Part shown: one piece after another, positions 62,324 to 64,000 of the stretch | Layout: every line of letters starts with the position of its first letter | How positions within the stretch are numbered: position 1 is the stretch's first letter | NCBI GenBank assembly: GCA_937995755.1 | Contig: CALKJD010000064.1 | Location: forward strand, 1 to 64,000 | Source of the DNA: an uncultured Saprospiraceae bacterium | GTDB taxonomy: Bacteria; Bacteroidota; Bacteroidia; Chitinophagales; Saprospiraceae | Direction of reading: 5' to 3' | DNA length: 64,000 nt | Program-made: the position numbers and the translations under genes | The notes under the pieces: model-generated | The model's database searches: none | What the model was told of the DNA's origin: nothing | Seen by the model: only the letters and a program-made list of their open reading frames with translations

Positions 62324-62410
62324 CTATACGTCTTCATTGTTTCATTACTTAAGTATTATACAGTGAAAAAACTATAGTTAAACAGCAATGCAAAAGACTT
62401 GTTATTTCAT

Positions 62411-63901
62411 CTATCGTTCTACGGCACGTCTCAACGCCTCCTTAGGATAAATCAACTTACCCGTCAATCTCGTGTCTCCAGTAGGCATTCCAGTGTCTCG
62501 TAATATGGTATAGGCTTGATCTACGGTCAGTCTAGGTTGTACACTTCTCAATACAGCTATCAATCCAGCTACGTGTGGTGTAGCCATGCTAGTCCCATTA
62601 TACGTTTCGTATCGATTACCAGGAAAAGCAGATAAAATATTTGTTCCTGGAGCGGCTACAGCTTTTTCTATATTCTGTACTGTATTGGAGAATGCAGCTC
62701 TATTAAGATTTTCGTCTATCGCCGATACCGTAATACTTCCACTACTGTTAGCTGGAGAGTATGAGTCTGCATCACTATTGCTATTGCCTGCCGCTACTAC
62801 TACGATGGCTCCATTGTCATTAGCATAGTCGACCGCTTGATCGTACAAACCTCTAGAGCCAAAAAGAGATAAACCACCTAGACTCATGGATATAACATCT
62901 GCACCTTGATCTACGGCAGTAATCATACCTTCGAGTATAGTCTTACGAGATCCAAATCCGTTATCTCCTAATACAGATATACTAGTCACAGTAGCCCATT
63001 GCGCAGAAGGTATGACCGAACTTATTCCTTTGCCATTGTTATTGCTTGCTGCAGCTACACCTGCGCAATGAGTACCATGCCCCTTGATATCACTATCATA
63101 TCTTGATGCTAAGCTACGGTATACACCATTCATTTCTTCGTGAGCGCTGTCTATACCGCTATCAAGGATGAATAGTCTTGCGGTCTTCCTTGGTTTTATA
63201 TTGTTGTGGGCGATATAGGTTAGCATCTCGTCATACTTGATCGCATCAAGATTCCATTGTCTATTACGCATTGGATCATTGGTTAGATAATTCCCTTTTC
63301 TTTGCGGCGCAGCCTCACCTATGGTAAGAGTAGATTTGTATATCGTATTCCAAATGAGTTCTCTTACACTGTGTTCTTGCTCTATAGCAGTATAGAGGCT
63401 TTTAATTTCTGACAATCTATCGTCGGCTATATCTATAGTATAATAGTCATCTAAATCAGTTGTGTTATAATGATCAGGTGTGAATGTAGGTACTAAGTGT
63501 ACATCGTATTTGCTTTCCAATAATGCAATCTCTCTTTCACTATTAGCGTCAAGCCTCAGAATAATCTCACCAGTTGGGTCAACATCTATTGTTTTCGAAT
63601 TGATCAATGTTTGATTGATCGCTTTATTTCCTAGTATAAGTCCAGCACCAAGTAAGGCAAGGCGCATTACAGGATTCTTAATCATAGAAAATAAAGCAGA
63701 GTAGCAACCTAATAATAGCATACTCACTGCCATGAGGCCGAGTTTATCTTCCATTGAACTTGTGCCAGCGTATACTTGGATTAAGAAAATCACCATCATA
63801 GCTGCAGTTCCAAATCCAAGAAGATTGCTGATGCCTCGTTTCTCTTGTAGACTGATCCACAATGCGAAGAGTACAAATATGCTTAGATATACAATCGTCA
63901 T
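62411..63901 (-). CDS. S8 family (subtilisin-like) serine peptidase with N-terminal multi-TM domain
   Basis: Catalytic Asp LFILDSGIDSAHEEM, His GHGTHCAGVAAA, Ser NGTSMATPHVAGL; about 4 hydrophobic segments in the first ~100 aa. Confidence 0.93.
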   Translation of the reverse strand: MTIVYLSIFVLFALWISLQEKRGISNLLGFGTAAMMVIFLIQVYAGTSSMEDKLGLMAVSMLLLGCYSALFSMIKNPVMRLALLGAGLILGNKAINQTLINSKTIDVDPTGEIILRLDANSEREIALLESKYDVHLVPTFTPDHYNTTDLDDYYTIDIADDRLSEIKSLYTAIEQEHSVRELIWNTIYKSTLTIGEAAPQRKGNYLTNDPMRNRQWNLDAIKYDEMLTYIAHNNIKPRKTARLFILDSGIDSAHEEMNGVYRSLASRYDSDIKGHGTHCAGVAAASNNNGKGISSVIPSAQWATVTSISVLGDNGFGSRKTILEGMITAVDQGADVISMSLGGLSLFGSRGLYDQAVDYANDNGAIVVVAAGNSNSDADSYSPANSSGSITVSAIDENLNRAAFSNTVQNIEKAVAAPGTNILSAFPGNRYETYNGTSMATPHVAGLIAVLRSVQPRLTVDQAYTILRDTGMPTGDTRLTGKLIYPKEALRRAVER

Positions 63902-64000
63902 AATGTCGTAATATTAAGAGCTTCACTAAAGTTATAACTCAAATTAAAAACATATTACAATATTCGTTCATTATACACAGAGTATCCGATTCTTTAGACT

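Overview
The window is 64 kb of AT-rich chromosomal DNA from a member of the Bacteroidota. A Saprospiria-like relative is inferred from gene content: type IX secretion (T9SS) CTD proteins, PorP/SprF, DUF6089 barrels, MnmD, YtxJ, and TAnnTTTG-type -7 boxes. About 50 protein-coding genes are supported. Most are housekeeping: rpe, cmk, queA, mpl-like, mnmA, rimM, recF, pdhA, kbl/tdh, nrdB/nrdA, yajC, aroK. I found no rRNA, tRNA, CRISPR array, prophage or intact IS element. The most unusual locus is a 1594-aa fused double UvrA-like protein (39674-44458, -) with four ABC ATPase modules and no apparent UvrB-binding insert. Its N-terminal half carries degenerate catalytic motifs and its C-terminal half looks intact. 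Other items worth a second look: a HSDR_N-type nuclease coupled to a 622-aa protein that looks like a catalytically dead helicase; a hairpin-dense, REP-like spacer between nrdB and nrdA; a perfect 7-1-7 Fur-box-like palindrome with no obvious target; a PorP/OmpA/giant T9SS-B cargo cassette; a subtilase with an N-terminal multi-TM domain; a sirtuin lacking its zinc cysteines; a decayed ORF near 61.0-61.4 kb; and a 48-aa lipoprotein missing from the ORF track. All family calls were made by eye from motifs, with no database search.
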